Of a stretch of 32,381 nucleotides of DNA, positions 1 through 7,700 are shown piece by piece. Location of the stretch: the NCBI GenBank assembly GCA_944323635.1, contig CALUTH010000007.1, positions 1-32,381 of the forward strand, written 5' to 3'. The translations under genes and the position numbers were made by a program. Below the pieces are notes generated by a model, which was given only the letters and a program-made list of their open reading frames with translations, did no database searches and was not told the origin of the DNA. The stretch's first letter is position 1. The number at the start of each line of letters is the position of its first letter. This stretch comes from Candidatus Gastranaerophilales bacterium. Its GTDB lineage: Bacteria; Cyanobacteriota; Vampirovibrionia; Gastranaerophilales; Gastranaerophilaceae.

Positions 1-361
1 CTCCCATTTACCCCCCCCCTCATTTACCCCCCCCTGATTAAAAAAAATCAAGTCCTTTTTTCAAAAAAAATCCAAAAATTATCCAAAAATCCAATTGTAA
101 ATTTTGTAAACAAGTTCAGATTTCAGAAGCGATCGGGGGCATGGTCAATTGTAAAAATTTTTACAAAATTTTGTTACTTGTATTTTAAAAACATGAGAAG
201 TAACATGTGATTAATTCAAAGGAAGGAGTGATGGCGAAGTCATAATTTTGGAGAGAAAAGAGCAGAGGAATTTTAAAAGAGATTTTGAGGATTAAAAATC
301 CTGTCAACAACAATTTAACAATTACAATCACAAATCAATTAAGTATAAGAGGAATAAGCGG
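1..361. other. AT-rich region upstream of anmK
   Basis: No gene is visible. The left edge holds two adjacent ATTTAC(8-9) units, at 6-19 and 22-34, which belong to the dispersed C-run repeat family of this window. A perfect 18-bp palindrome TTGTAAAAATTTTTACAA lies at 149-166 and could be an operator, because its half-site TTTTACAA recurs in the palindrome at 16427-16454. The anmK ribosome binding site (AGAGGA) lies just before 362. The promoter cannot be fixed with confidence. Confidence 0.5.
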
Positions 362-1477
362 ATGGATGAAAAGCGAACGCTAAGGATAATAGGACTTATG
401 TCCGGCACTTCGTGTGACAGTATTGATGCTGCTTTGTGCGAAGTTAATCCTGACATGTCGTGTTCGCTTATAAGCGGGGTTAATTATGAATACCCGCCGC
501 ATATTCGTTCAATGCTGTTTCAGGCGTTTAAAGGCGACATCAGTGTAAAAGATTTATGCAGACTGAATTTTCTTACGGGGGAATGTTTTGCGGCAGCTGC
601 CAATCTGCTTATCGGCGAGTTCGGAAAACCTGATTTAATCGCATCACACGGGCAGACGGTTTACCATTATCCTTATGACAGAAAAACTGATGATTTTTCT
701 GAAAAAAGTACGCTCCAAATCGGTGAAAGTTCCGTTATTGCAGAGCGTACGGGGTGTTTAACAATATCCGATTTCAGAACCCGTGATATTGCGGCAGGCG
801 GTCAGGGGGCGCCGCTTGTGTGTTTTGCGGATGAAAAATGGTTTAAAAATTCACTTGTACAGAATATAGGCGGGATTTCCAATGTAACTGTGATTTCTGA
901 TAATGCGCCTACATACGGGTTTGATACGGGCTGCGGAAATCTGATGATAGATTACTGTACACGCAAACTTTTTGGCAAGCCGTATGATAAGGACGGCGAA
1001 ATCGCTCTGTCAGGGCAGGTTTCCGAAAGCTGGCTTGATTGTCTGCTGCAGGATGAGTACTATTTTATCCAACCGCCAAAAACGACGGGTAGAGAGTATT
1101 TTAGCGAAAACTATATTGAAAATATCTTAAAACTTGCACCGAATGATGATGCGGATATAATCGCAACCCTTGCGGCACTGACTGCAAAAAGTATTGTTCA
1201 GGCTTATGAGAGGTTTGTGTTCCCGTCGTTTACTCCCGAGCGTGTTATTGTAGGCGGCGGAGGGGCGTATAATAAGGCGATTATGAAATTTTTAAGAGGG
1301 TATTTGCCGCAGGGTATAGAATTGAATACCCATGAAGATTTTGGGATTTCAAATAATTATAAAGAGGCAATGGCGTTTGCGCTTTTGGGGTACTGCGCGT
1401 ATTACGGTATACCGAATAACCTGCCGGAGTGCACGGGTGCAAAAAAACGCGTTGTGATGGGAAAGTTTAATTATTGA
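362..1477 (+). CDS. anmK: Anhydro-N-acetylmuramic acid kinase (AnmK)
   Basis: This cytoplasmic enzyme hydrolyses and phosphorylates 1,6-anhydro-MurNAc to MurNAc-6-phosphate with ATP, returning cell-wall turnover products to metabolism. The 371-aa length is normal for the family. Family motifs are visible: GLMSGTSCDSIDA near residues 11-23 (nucleotide binding), SHGQTVYHYP, DFRTRDIAAGGQGAPL, NIGGISNV, FDTGCGNLMID and VIVGGGGAYN. The ATG at 362 is chosen because AGAGGA lies about 8 nt upstream; a second in-frame ATG follows immediately. The gene is alone on its strand and runs into a strong bidirectional terminator. Its presence implies peptidoglycan with anhydro ends, but no murQ or nagZ is in the window. 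Confidence 0.95.
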   Translation: MDEKRTLRIIGLMSGTSCDSIDAALCEVNPDMSCSLISGVNYEYPPHIRSMLFQAFKGDISVKDLCRLNFLTGECFAAAANLLIGEFGKPDLIASHGQTVYHYPYDRKTDDFSEKSTLQIGESSVIAERTGCLTISDFRTRDIAAGGQGAPLVCFADEKWFKNSLVQNIGGISNVTVISDNAPTYGFDTGCGNLMIDYCTRKLFGKPYDKDGEIALSGQVSESWLDCLLQDEYYFIQPPKTTGREYFSENYIENILKLAPNDDADIIATLAALTAKSIVQAYERFVFPSFTPERVIVGGGGAYNKAIMKFLRGYLPQGIELNTHEDFGISNNYKEAMAFALLGYCAYYGIPNNLPECTGAKKRVVMGKFNY

Positions 1478-1497
1478 TTGGATGTTGTTGATACGAT

Positions 1498-1538
1498 TAA
1501 AAAAGCAGGTTTTGTATAAAACCTGCTTTCCTTTTTTT
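1498..1538. terminator. Bidirectional rho-independent terminator
   Basis: A perfect 12-bp stem (1502-1513 with 1518-1529, loop GTAT) is preceded by an A-run and followed by seven T at 1532-1538. It sits between the convergent anmK and the 1539-1928 gene and should stop transcripts from both sides. Confidence 0.9.
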
Positions 1539-1928
1539 CTACATTTCTTTTCTGATTTTTTCTTTTGTTTTATCAATGTTTTTAATTCTTTTTTCGATTT
1601 TCTTAACCTGTTTTTTAAGTTGTTTTCTTTCTTCTTTTACTACTTTGTATTGAGAATCAACTTCTGTATAACGGGTTTTTGCGTTCATCAATTCTGTTCT
1701 TATGTCAACCTGTGCATTGTCTAACTGTAAAATAGCGTTTTGCATATTAGGGTTGCCTGTTTGCGTTGTTTCAACAGCACCGCTTTGAGTAGAGGATGAA
1801 GCTGCTGATGTTGATGAAGCGTTGTATCCTGTGTCATTAAAATCAAGCGGTGTAAATGCGTTACCATCTGCAAGTACTGCGCCTGCACAAATGAATACAG
1901 ATGCTATAGCTACAATTGTCTTTTTCAT
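1539..1928 (-). CDS. Small exported protein with C-terminal coiled coil
   Basis: The protein has 129 aa. The start at 1928 is chosen because an AGGAGA ribosome binding site lies about 7 nt upstream and the reading begins with a clear signal peptide (MKKTIVAIASVFICAGAVLA, cleavage near residue 20). A longer reading in the same frame would put this signal internal. The mature part has a Ser/Thr/Gln-rich linker followed by about 65 residues of Lys/Glu/Arg-rich heptad-like helix (coiled coil) to the end. I do not recognise a family. It lies directly downstream of the cytidylyltransferase gene on the same strand (61 nt gap), but its own ribosome site suggests separate expression. A periplasmic or surface structural role is inference. 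Confidence 0.8.
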   Translation of the reverse strand: MKKTIVAIASVFICAGAVLADGNAFTPLDFNDTGYNASSTSAASSSTQSGAVETTQTGNPNMQNAILQLDNAQVDIRTELMNAKTRYTEVDSQYKVVKEERKQLKKQVKKIEKRIKNIDKTKEKIRKEM

Positions 1929-1989
1929 AATATCTCTCCTGTTCTTCTTTAGCAACATAATAACCTGAATTTTTAATTTTGAAACCATA

Positions 1990-2652
1990 TTAATGAAGGA
2001 TTTTAAGAATTTTTCCGGCAAATTTTAAATCTTCTGCGCTGTCGACTTCCAGAAGTGCGGGCTTTTGCATTTCCCAAAACCCTACCGGCGGTGTAATTCT
2101 GCACTTGTTTTGCAGAATATTTTTCCTTGAAGATATATAAAAAGCGCCGTTTTCAATATAATACCCTTCCCAGTCCTGCCTGCGCGGGCGGTTTTGCGGG
2201 TCATAGTTAATGGGAGTTCCGTCAGGCGACCACAGAAACTGGTGGTTCTTTACTGCAGAAATTACGGAATTGTAATTCCCCTTAAGGAACTTATCCAGCC
2301 CGCCGTTAATGTCTTCCGGCGTAATAAGCGGGGAGGTTGCCTGAATAAATATAACGTTATCAAATTCGTGTTTTTGGGCAAACTCAATCAGCGCGCTTTC
2401 TGAAGTTGCATTGTCTGATGCGGTTTCCGGCGAACGGTTTATTACTTCCACTTTATTAAATCCGAATTCTTCGACTGCCGATTTTATTTCAATAGAGTCT
2501 GTAGAAACGTAGATTTTTTCCAGGATTGAATTTTGCGCGGCAAGGAGCGCCCTGTAAACAAGCGGTTTTCCTGCACAGTCCGTGAGGTTTTTATTCTTAA
2601 TCCCTTTACTTCCGCCGCGCAGCGGAATAAAACCGACATTATACATCAACAT
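1990..2652 (-). CDS. Acylneuraminate cytidylyltransferase family (CMP-nonulosonate synthetase)
   Basis: The family activates nine-carbon sugars (sialic, pseudaminic or legionaminic acid) to CMP-sugars for surface glycans or flagellin glycosylation. The 220-aa protein shows the N-terminal CTP-binding motif LRGGSKGIKNKNL at residues 11-23, then VYRALLAA, YVSTDS and the FIQATSPL segment typical of NeuA, PseF and LegF. Which sugar it uses cannot be told from sequence. The start at 2652 overlaps the 3' end of hpt by 14 nt; an ATG two codons later (2646) also fits. This overlap implies co-transcription and translational coupling with hpt. No nonulosonate synthase gene is in the window, so the pathway partners must be elsewhere. 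A flagellar cap gene is present at 29901-30890, so flagellin glycosylation is possible but unproven. Confidence 0.88.
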   Translation of the reverse strand: MLMYNVGFIPLRGGSKGIKNKNLTDCAGKPLVYRALLAAQNSILEKIYVSTDSIEIKSAVEEFGFNKVEVINRSPETASDNATSESALIEFAQKHEFDNVIFIQATSPLITPEDINGGLDKFLKGNYNSVISAVKNHQFLWSPDGTPINYDPQNRPRRQDWEGYYIENGAFYISSRKNILQNKCRITPPVGFWEMQKPALLEVDSAEDLKFAGKILKILH

Positions 2653-3172
2653 AACCTATATAAGTCAAATTCCTGTAATACCCTTTATAATCAAGCCCGT
2701 ATCCGACAAGAAACTTGTCATCAATCTCAAACCCGTAAATATCCGGCTGAATATCCGCAACGCGTTTGCATTTTTTATTCATAAGCGAGCAAAATACGAG
2801 GTTTTTAACCTTAAAATTCATGTGTATAAAATCGACAAGGAATTTTGCGGTTCTCCCCGTATCAATAATATCTTCGACAATAACCGCGTTTTTGTTGTTA
2901 AGGTCAGGCAGTGAAATATCTACCGCTTTAACTTTGCCGGAACTTGTAAAATCGTGCCCGTAGCTTGCAAGCCGTATAAATTCTGTTCTGACAGGCATTT
3001 TAAGATGTTTAATCAGGTCTACGGTGAACATTATTGAACCTTTAAGGACGCAGATTATATAGACTTCCTCGTCTTTAAACCGTTCGTTTAATTCGTTTGC
3101 AATTTCTTTAACGCGGGCTTGAATTTCGTTTTCGCTCCGCAGGATTTTTAATTCTTTTCCTTCTATCAGCAT
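2639..3172 (-). CDS. hpt: Hypoxanthine phosphoribosyltransferase
   Basis: This purine-salvage enzyme makes IMP and GMP from hypoxanthine or guanine and PRPP in the cytoplasm. The 177-aa length is typical. The PRPP-binding motif VIVEDIIDTGRTA lies at residues 97-109, the CVLKGSIMFTVDL loop at about 41-53, and the C-terminal IDDKFLVGYGLDYKGYYRNL segment is diagnostic for bacterial Hpt. The start at 3172 has GGGAGAG about 6 nt upstream. It is the first gene of a pair with the overlapping cytidylyltransferase. In many Firmicutes hpt pairs with tilS and ftsH; that context is absent here. Confidence 0.95.
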   Translation of the reverse strand: MLIEGKELKILRSENEIQARVKEIANELNERFKDEEVYIICVLKGSIMFTVDLIKHLKMPVRTEFIRLASYGHDFTSSGKVKAVDISLPDLNNKNAVIVEDIIDTGRTAKFLVDFIHMNFKVKNLVFCSLMNKKCKRVADIQPDIYGFEIDDKFLVGYGLDYKGYYRNLTYIGYVDV

Positions 3173-3263
3173 ACGCTCTCCCTTATGTTTTTATTATAGC
3201 ATATCTGCCGCAAACATTTCTTCTTTTTTTAGCAGTCGGGTGTGCGCTATAGTGAGTCCGTAG

Positions 3264-3292
3264 GGTATGGTAAATCACGGATTTACCGCATC
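3264..3292. repeat. Short palindrome GGTAAATC-ACG-GATTTACC
   Basis: The core GGTAAATC / GATTTACC flanks a 3-nt loop (3277-3279). The right arm reads GATTTACCGCATC and the left arm is imperfect beyond the core. The same arm sequence recurs at 23878-23906 and, more diverged, at 15845-15872. It lies in the gap upstream of hpt. Confidence 0.7.
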
Positions 3293-3383
3293 AAAAATAT
3301 AGACAGTATCAAAATATAAATCAGCCGGATAACAACAGTTTTTGTTGGGCTTACAGTCCAACCCGCATATTTTTTCCCCGCAT

Positions 3384-3407
3384 AAAAAAAGCCCCGCGGA
3401 TGCGGGG
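3384..3407 (-). terminator. Rho-independent terminator, minus strand
   Basis: Read on the minus strand, CCCCGC-ATCC-GCGGGG is followed by C and seven T (A-run at 3384-3390). Nothing on the minus strand to the right encodes a protein, so it should end a short untranslated transcript. The preceding plus-strand sequence 3344-3362 also forms a small hairpin (GTTGG / CCAAC). Confidence 0.65.
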
Positions 3408-3494
3408 GTGAAAATTTTTTATAGGAAAGGGAATTAGGGAATAAATTTATCTTAATATCTTTGTGTTTATTTTGTTTGCTTATCTCTTACATAT
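3384..3494 (-). ncRNA. Candidate small RNA (about 110 nt)
   Basis: A promoter-like pair on the minus strand (TTGTGA at 3523-3528, 16-bp spacer, TATACT at 3501-3506) would start a transcript near 3494. A good terminator stands at 3384-3407. No start codon with a ribosome site and no meaningful ORF lies between. I do not recognise a known RNA family. This is inference from signal geometry only. Confidence 0.3.
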
Positions 3495-3691
3495 ATATAA
3501 AGTATATAAATATCCGCCGATTTCACAACGCGTGTATTTTGTTACAAAACTTAATATTTATTCCATGAATACCTGTAAATCCTATGCCGCGGCGGGATGT
3601 ATAGTATGCTGGTTGGCTGTATATAAGTAATTATTCAAATTTACCCGACAAGGTAATACCCAATATCGGCTTTTATTAGTAAACTCATACT

Positions 3692-5080
3692 ATGCAGGAT
3701 ATAAAAAAGTATCAAATCATAGATGAAAATTTTGCGGGGTGTAAGGTCTGGAATAAACTGTGTATAATTACGGCAGGGATTATGGAAAATCCCGAACCAA
3801 TAAAAAAACTTATTCAATCAAATCCTGATACACAGTTCTGGTTATCCGTAAAATCCATGAACCGTGATGAAATTTTACTTGCAAACAGTATCGGGATAAA
3901 AAATGTTATATCGTATCCGATTGATCAAACGGTTGTTGATACTTATTTAAGAGCGATAAATATTGACTCTTCCAAATCACCTGCGTCTGATGCGGAACTT
4001 GAACCGCTTGACGAGGTTCGGGTTATGGTTGTAGATGACAATATAATGAATATTCAGCTGATAGAAGAAGTTTTGCGCGGGCTCGGGATTGCAATAGAAG
4101 TTTATACACTGCCTGCGAATGCTTTAGAAAAAATAAAAACTGATAAGTATGATTTGTTTCTTCTCGATATTTTGATGCCGGAGATTTCAGGGTTTGATGT
4201 GGCTGATGCCGTAAAAAATTCAGAACTCAATAAAAACTCTCCGGTCATCTTTATCAGTGCACTCTCTGATTATGAGTACAAGATTGCGGGTTATAATGCA
4301 GGTGCCTGCTGTTATATAGAAAAGCCTTACGATGTGGGGATTTTGAAACATCAGATTTATAACCTTTTAAAAAAGGAAGAGATAAAAAAGAAAATTAATA
4401 AAGCCCGCGATGCTTTTTATGCAATGGTTACACACGATTTAAAAACACCGATAAGCGCGGAAATTACCGCCCTGCAGATGCTTTTAAAAAAGAATTTCGG
4501 AGAATTGACGGAGGAGCAAAAGGAGATTATAAACGACATTCTTTCGTCGGTAAAGTTTATGAAAACAATGACGGATAATATTTTGTGCTCATACAGTCAG
4601 GGAAATTCAAAACCGCGGCTAAAACTGAGGCTTGAGGATTTAGTTTCAGTGATAAACAACTCTATTCAGGAAACAAAATACATACTTGATGAAAAAGAAA
4701 TCGGACTCAGGTTTCAATCGGACTTTGACGATGCACCCGTAATGGTTGATTTGATTGAAATTAAGCGTGTAATAAACAACCTTATAGGCAACGCCTCGGA
4801 CTATGCGCCGCGCGGGAGTAATATAGTTTTAAGGCTCACAAAATCGGGCGGCGAGTATACTTTTTCGGTGACAGACAGCGGGTGCGGTATTAACCTTGAA
4901 AACCCCAACGATATTTTTAACGAAAACGTAACTTTTGCAAAAGAGCGGAAAAAGATTGGGTTCGGGCTTGGACTATTTATAAGCAAAAATATAATAACCG
5001 CACATAACGGCAGAATTTTTGCGGAAAGCAAAGTTAATCACGGAACGACAATCACATTTACATTACCGGTTCCGGAATAG
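3692..5080 (+). CDS. Hybrid response regulator / histidine kinase
   Basis: This is a signal-transduction protein of 462 aa with no membrane segment, so it is probably cytoplasmic. Residues 1-95 look like a degenerate receiver-like domain without a clear phosphoacceptor. Residues 110-228 are an intact REC domain (VDD at 114-116, phosphoacceptor D159 in LLDILMP, K211 in IEKP). A HisKA helix follows with H248 in THDLKTP. The ATPase domain has the N-box around N363-N367, DSGCGI at 395-400 and GFGLGLFI near 423-430. The REC-then-kinase order is common in cyanobacteria and relatives, where an upstream kinase tunes the downstream one. No good Shine-Dalgarno precedes the ATG, and the start is not firmly fixed. 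No partner regulator is adjacent. The gene converges on the SEC-C gene. Confidence 0.88.
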   Translation: MQDIKKYQIIDENFAGCKVWNKLCIITAGIMENPEPIKKLIQSNPDTQFWLSVKSMNRDEILLANSIGIKNVISYPIDQTVVDTYLRAINIDSSKSPASDAELEPLDEVRVMVVDDNIMNIQLIEEVLRGLGIAIEVYTLPANALEKIKTDKYDLFLLDILMPEISGFDVADAVKNSELNKNSPVIFISALSDYEYKIAGYNAGACCYIEKPYDVGILKHQIYNLLKKEEIKKKINKARDAFYAMVTHDLKTPISAEITALQMLLKKNFGELTEEQKEIINDILSSVKFMKTMTDNILCSYSQGNSKPRLKLRLEDLVSVINNSIQETKYILDEKEIGLRFQSDFDDAPVMVDLIEIKRVINNLIGNASDYAPRGSNIVLRLTKSGGEYTFSVTDSGCGINLENPNDIFNENVTFAKERKKIGFGLGLFISKNIITAHNGRIFAESKVNHGTTITFTLPVPE

Positions 5081-5094
5081 CAGTTGGAAATTTT

Positions 5095-5122
5095 CGCATA
5101 CCTGTAAATCAACAGGTGTGCG
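5095..5122. terminator. Hairpin between convergent genes
   Basis: An 11-bp stem (5095-5105 with 5112-5122, loop AAATCA, one G-T pair) lies between the stop codons of the converging kinase and SEC-C genes. It lacks a good T-run on either strand, so termination is likely from its position rather than proven by sequence. Confidence 0.4.
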
Positions 5123-5132
5123 GTCGGTGTAG

Positions 5133-6401
5133 TTATACATTAACCTTCATACAGCAGTTTTTGTATTTTTTGCCGCTTCCGCACGGGCACGGGTCGTTTC
5201 TGCCGATATTTTTAGGTGCTGCAGCCGGAGCGGGGCGGTTCATCATTGTTTCCATAAAATCAAATGTTCCGCTAAACGCCTGTGACGTGTATAAAACTGT
5301 TGCCGATGAGTACATGTTGTGTTCAAGATAGTACGATTTGTACGTTTTGATTAATTCATCGAATGTAAGGTTCGTTTTAAGAATTTCATTTATCACATTC
5401 ATGAAGTTCGGATATTTGTCTGCAACTCTTTTCAGGATACGGTCTGATACGGCGTCATTGGTAAGAAAATATTTTATACATGCTTCTTTGTTTTCAACAT
5501 TTTCGCCTTCAAAAATTTTGCAGAAGGTTTGATAAAAGGGAATTGCATAAAGTCCTTTTTCTTTGTCAAACACAATACCTACATCATAAGTCGCATTGTG
5601 GGTTGCAAATCCGCCCACAGAGTTTTCCATAAAATTGTTGTAAGTATTCTGGAGTTCGGGAACTTCAAAATACTTGTATTCCGTAACCGGAACGATTTTT
5701 TCTCTCAAATCTCCGGCTTCATCGTCGCAGAATGAACCGATTATATCGTCCGCAAATTTGTTTGATGTAATAATTTCTTCGGTATCAAATTTTTTGATGA
5801 ATTTTTTGTACATGTCCGCGATATTTGTTTTAATTTCGTTTTCTTTGTCAGGATTGTCTTTGTATACAAGTTCCGGATTTTGAACTGCCTTCATAACCGC
5901 GTATTTATATGCTTCACCTTTTTGTGTGTCACTCAGGACATTAGCGATTTCAACAAGGTAGTATTCGCCTTTGTAATTAAAAATTCTTGCAACAAGAAAC
6001 TGTCCGGCATGGATACCGCGCAGGTTTGTCATTTTAGTAAGAGAGTTTACAGTGTAGAGTTTTTCATTAATGAGGTTGTAGAGTTCAAACCCGTTTTTCA
6101 AAACCTTTTTAATTGCAAATATTGAGTAAATATTGTTGTTGAGCGCTTTAGCGACTTCCTGATTCTTAGAAGAGGCGGAATTGCAAAAGAGTTCAATTAC
6201 CGTCTGCGCTTTGTCGCCGATTACACGTTCAAAAATGTATGGCAGAAAAACTTTTTCAATCTGTGAGGAAGGAACGGATTTTGCGCCTATAGTGGCAAGG
6301 TATTCTTCAAAATCGGGCTGTACTGTTTTATCGGTGCGCACAAAATTGAAAACCTCTTTTAATACATCGTTAATACTTATAATTTGTTCAATGATACTCA
6401 T
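5133..6401 (-). CDS. SEC-C zinc-motif protein, function unknown
   Basis: The protein has 422 aa. Only its C-terminus is recognisable: RNDPCPCGSGKKYKNCC at residues 401-417 is a SEC-C zinc-binding motif (C405, C407, C416, C417), the module found at the SecA C-terminus and in many unrelated proteins, where it binds zinc and can contact ribosome or SecB-like partners. The remaining 400 residues are mostly helical and resemble no family I know; there is no signal peptide or membrane segment. An excellent ribosome site (AGGAGAGGTAGG) precedes the start at 6401. It stands alone between convergent and divergent neighbours. It is not SecA, because the motor domains are missing. Confidence 0.8.
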   Translation of the reverse strand: MSIIEQIISINDVLKEVFNFVRTDKTVQPDFEEYLATIGAKSVPSSQIEKVFLPYIFERVIGDKAQTVIELFCNSASSKNQEVAKALNNNIYSIFAIKKVLKNGFELYNLINEKLYTVNSLTKMTNLRGIHAGQFLVARIFNYKGEYYLVEIANVLSDTQKGEAYKYAVMKAVQNPELVYKDNPDKENEIKTNIADMYKKFIKKFDTEEIITSNKFADDIIGSFCDDEAGDLREKIVPVTEYKYFEVPELQNTYNNFMENSVGGFATHNATYDVGIVFDKEKGLYAIPFYQTFCKIFEGENVENKEACIKYFLTNDAVSDRILKRVADKYPNFMNVINEILKTNLTFDELIKTYKSYYLEHNMYSSATVLYTSQAFSGTFDFMETMMNRPAPAAAPKNIGRNDPCPCGSGKKYKNCCMKVNV

Positions 6402-6655
6402 AGAAAACCTACCTCTCCTGTATAAACAGTGTACATGATAAGCAAAAAAAATACAATTACCCCTTTTTTCTTACCTTGTTTACCGCATCCTACGGACTGA
6501 TACATAACGATAAGTCAGTAGACTTAAATCCGGTTTGACAAAAATACATTTACCCCTTTACCCCCTCCCCCTCGCCGGACTTGTGGTTTCTAGTTAAGCG
6601 TGGCTGATACATTTACCCCCCTGTACAAATTTGAAAAAAAGTATATAATCAAATT
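6402..6655. repeat. Intergenic region with C-run repeat units
   Basis: Two units of the dispersed family end here. One ends in ATTTACCCC at 6548-6556 and is followed by more C-runs up to about 6571. The other runs 6573-6621 and ends ATTTACCCCCC. The second closely matches the reverse complement of the unit at 14037-14086 (both begin CGCCGGACTTGT). A half of the GATTTACCGCATC-type palindrome is at 6480-6489. The HD-GYP promoter follows directly. Confidence 0.7.
6622..6649 (+). promoter_or_regulatory. Promoter for HD-GYP gene, probably leaderless
   Basis: The -10 TATAAT at 6644-6649 ends 6 nt before the ATG at 6656. The best -35 is TGTACA (6622-6627, 16-bp spacer). Transcription would begin at or next to the start codon, and there is no Shine-Dalgarno site. 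The -35 lies immediately beside the C-run repeat. Confidence 0.6.
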
Positions 6656-7648
6656 ATGAAGGTTATTACAACTAAAGAACTTAACAACTATAAGATTCTG
6701 CCCTTTGATGTCTATATTAATGAGAATGAAAAATTGTTTTCTGCGGGCGAGGTTTTGACGCCGGGGAAACTGATTTCCTTACGCCAGTATGATACTATAT
6801 ACGCTCAGGAGATTCAGGATATTGCACCTGAAAAAGAGCAGCCGCAGGAGACGGGCAAGGTAAAACTTACTTATGATTTTGATTATGATTCGTTGAACAT
6901 AATGGAGGTAAATACTCCGATTAATAAGAGTTCTACACTTGATACGGAAACCCAAATCAGAATAAAACTTTATTTTATGAAAATCCTTGAACTTTTGAAG
7001 GCGGATGCTTTTGAACATGCATTTAACCATGCCCAGACGCTGGTTACTATTCTTGAACAAACAATTCTTGCGCCGTCCGAAGAGGTTAAAAAGGGGTCAC
7101 AGTTGAGATTTCTTGGTGAGTATGAGGTTTGTCACCCGATTAATGTTGCAATATTTTCCGGCATGATTGCGAGGCGGTTGGAATTAGATAGTCTTGAATG
7201 CCGTAACGTTACGCTTGCAGGACTTTTGCACGATATTGGTAAACTCTATATTGACGGGATTAAAAATGAAAACTCACTTGAAACGCTTGTTTCGGATGCG
7301 ATGAAACAGCATGTTATTCTGGGGTATAACCTTTTAAAACAGTATAATATGCCGGAAACGGTTTGTATGGCGGTGCTTGAGCACCATGAGAATAATGACG
7401 GTTCAGGGTATCCGCGCGGGATTTCAAATGACTGGATAGTTCGACCTGCACAGATTTTGAGTGTTTGCAATTATTTTGACAACCTTGCGTTTAATAAAAC
7501 CCCCATCCACATTTTTAATACAAGAGATGCTTTAAAAAGAATGCTTGAGCTTGGGACGGCAAAATTTGCAGCGGAAATCCTTTATACGTTTGTGCATATG
7601 TTTAGTTATAATGATACTGAAAGCTTTGAGAATATGACCACTTACTAA
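6656..7648 (+). CDS. HD-GYP-like domain protein (c-di-GMP phosphodiesterase family)
   Basis: HD-GYP proteins hydrolyse cyclic di-GMP and control motility, surface attachment and other behaviours. The 330-aa protein has a variable N-terminal 140 residues and an HD-GYP domain at about 155-310: H160, HD at 192-193 followed by IGK, H219, HH at 243-244 and DGSGYP at 248-253. At the position where active members usually read VADxxDA it reads VCNYFDN (270-276), so a usual metal-ligand Asp is replaced by Asn272. Activity may be reduced, or the protein may act as a sensor. There is no membrane segment. It is followed 52 nt later by the 7701 gene. The promoter is leaderless-like. Confidence 0.85.
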   Translation: MKVITTKELNNYKILPFDVYINENEKLFSAGEVLTPGKLISLRQYDTIYAQEIQDIAPEKEQPQETGKVKLTYDFDYDSLNIMEVNTPINKSSTLDTETQIRIKLYFMKILELLKADAFEHAFNHAQTLVTILEQTILAPSEEVKKGSQLRFLGEYEVCHPINVAIFSGMIARRLELDSLECRNVTLAGLLHDIGKLYIDGIKNENSLETLVSDAMKQHVILGYNLLKQYNMPETVCMAVLEHHENNDGSGYPRGISNDWIVRPAQILSVCNYFDNLAFNKTPIHIFNTRDALKRMLELGTAKFAAEILYTFVHMFSYNDTESFENMTTY

Positions 7649-7687
7649 TTTACTATCCTTAACGGATGATTTTTTCAATCCAATCAT

Positions 7688-7693
7688 TATAAT
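7688..7693 (+). promoter_or_regulatory. -10 box 7 nt before the 7701 start
   Basis: TATAAT ends 7 nt before the ATG at 7701 and no Shine-Dalgarno site is present. No convincing -35 is seen at 16-18 bp, so this member of the leaderless set is weaker; read-through from the HD-GYP gene is also possible. Confidence 0.45.
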
Positions 7694-7700
7694 AAATGGT

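Noticed and set aside
231-245. Four-codon ORF (MAKS) with a good Shine-Dalgarno upstream of anmK
   Set aside because: Too short to support, and AAGGAAGGAG-like purine tracts are frequent in this AT-rich region. No attenuator structure follows.
3564-3629. Short reading MNTCKSYAAAGCIVCWLAVYK upstream of the kinase
   Set aside because: No ribosome site and no conserved context. Its frame is open by chance in a short stretch.
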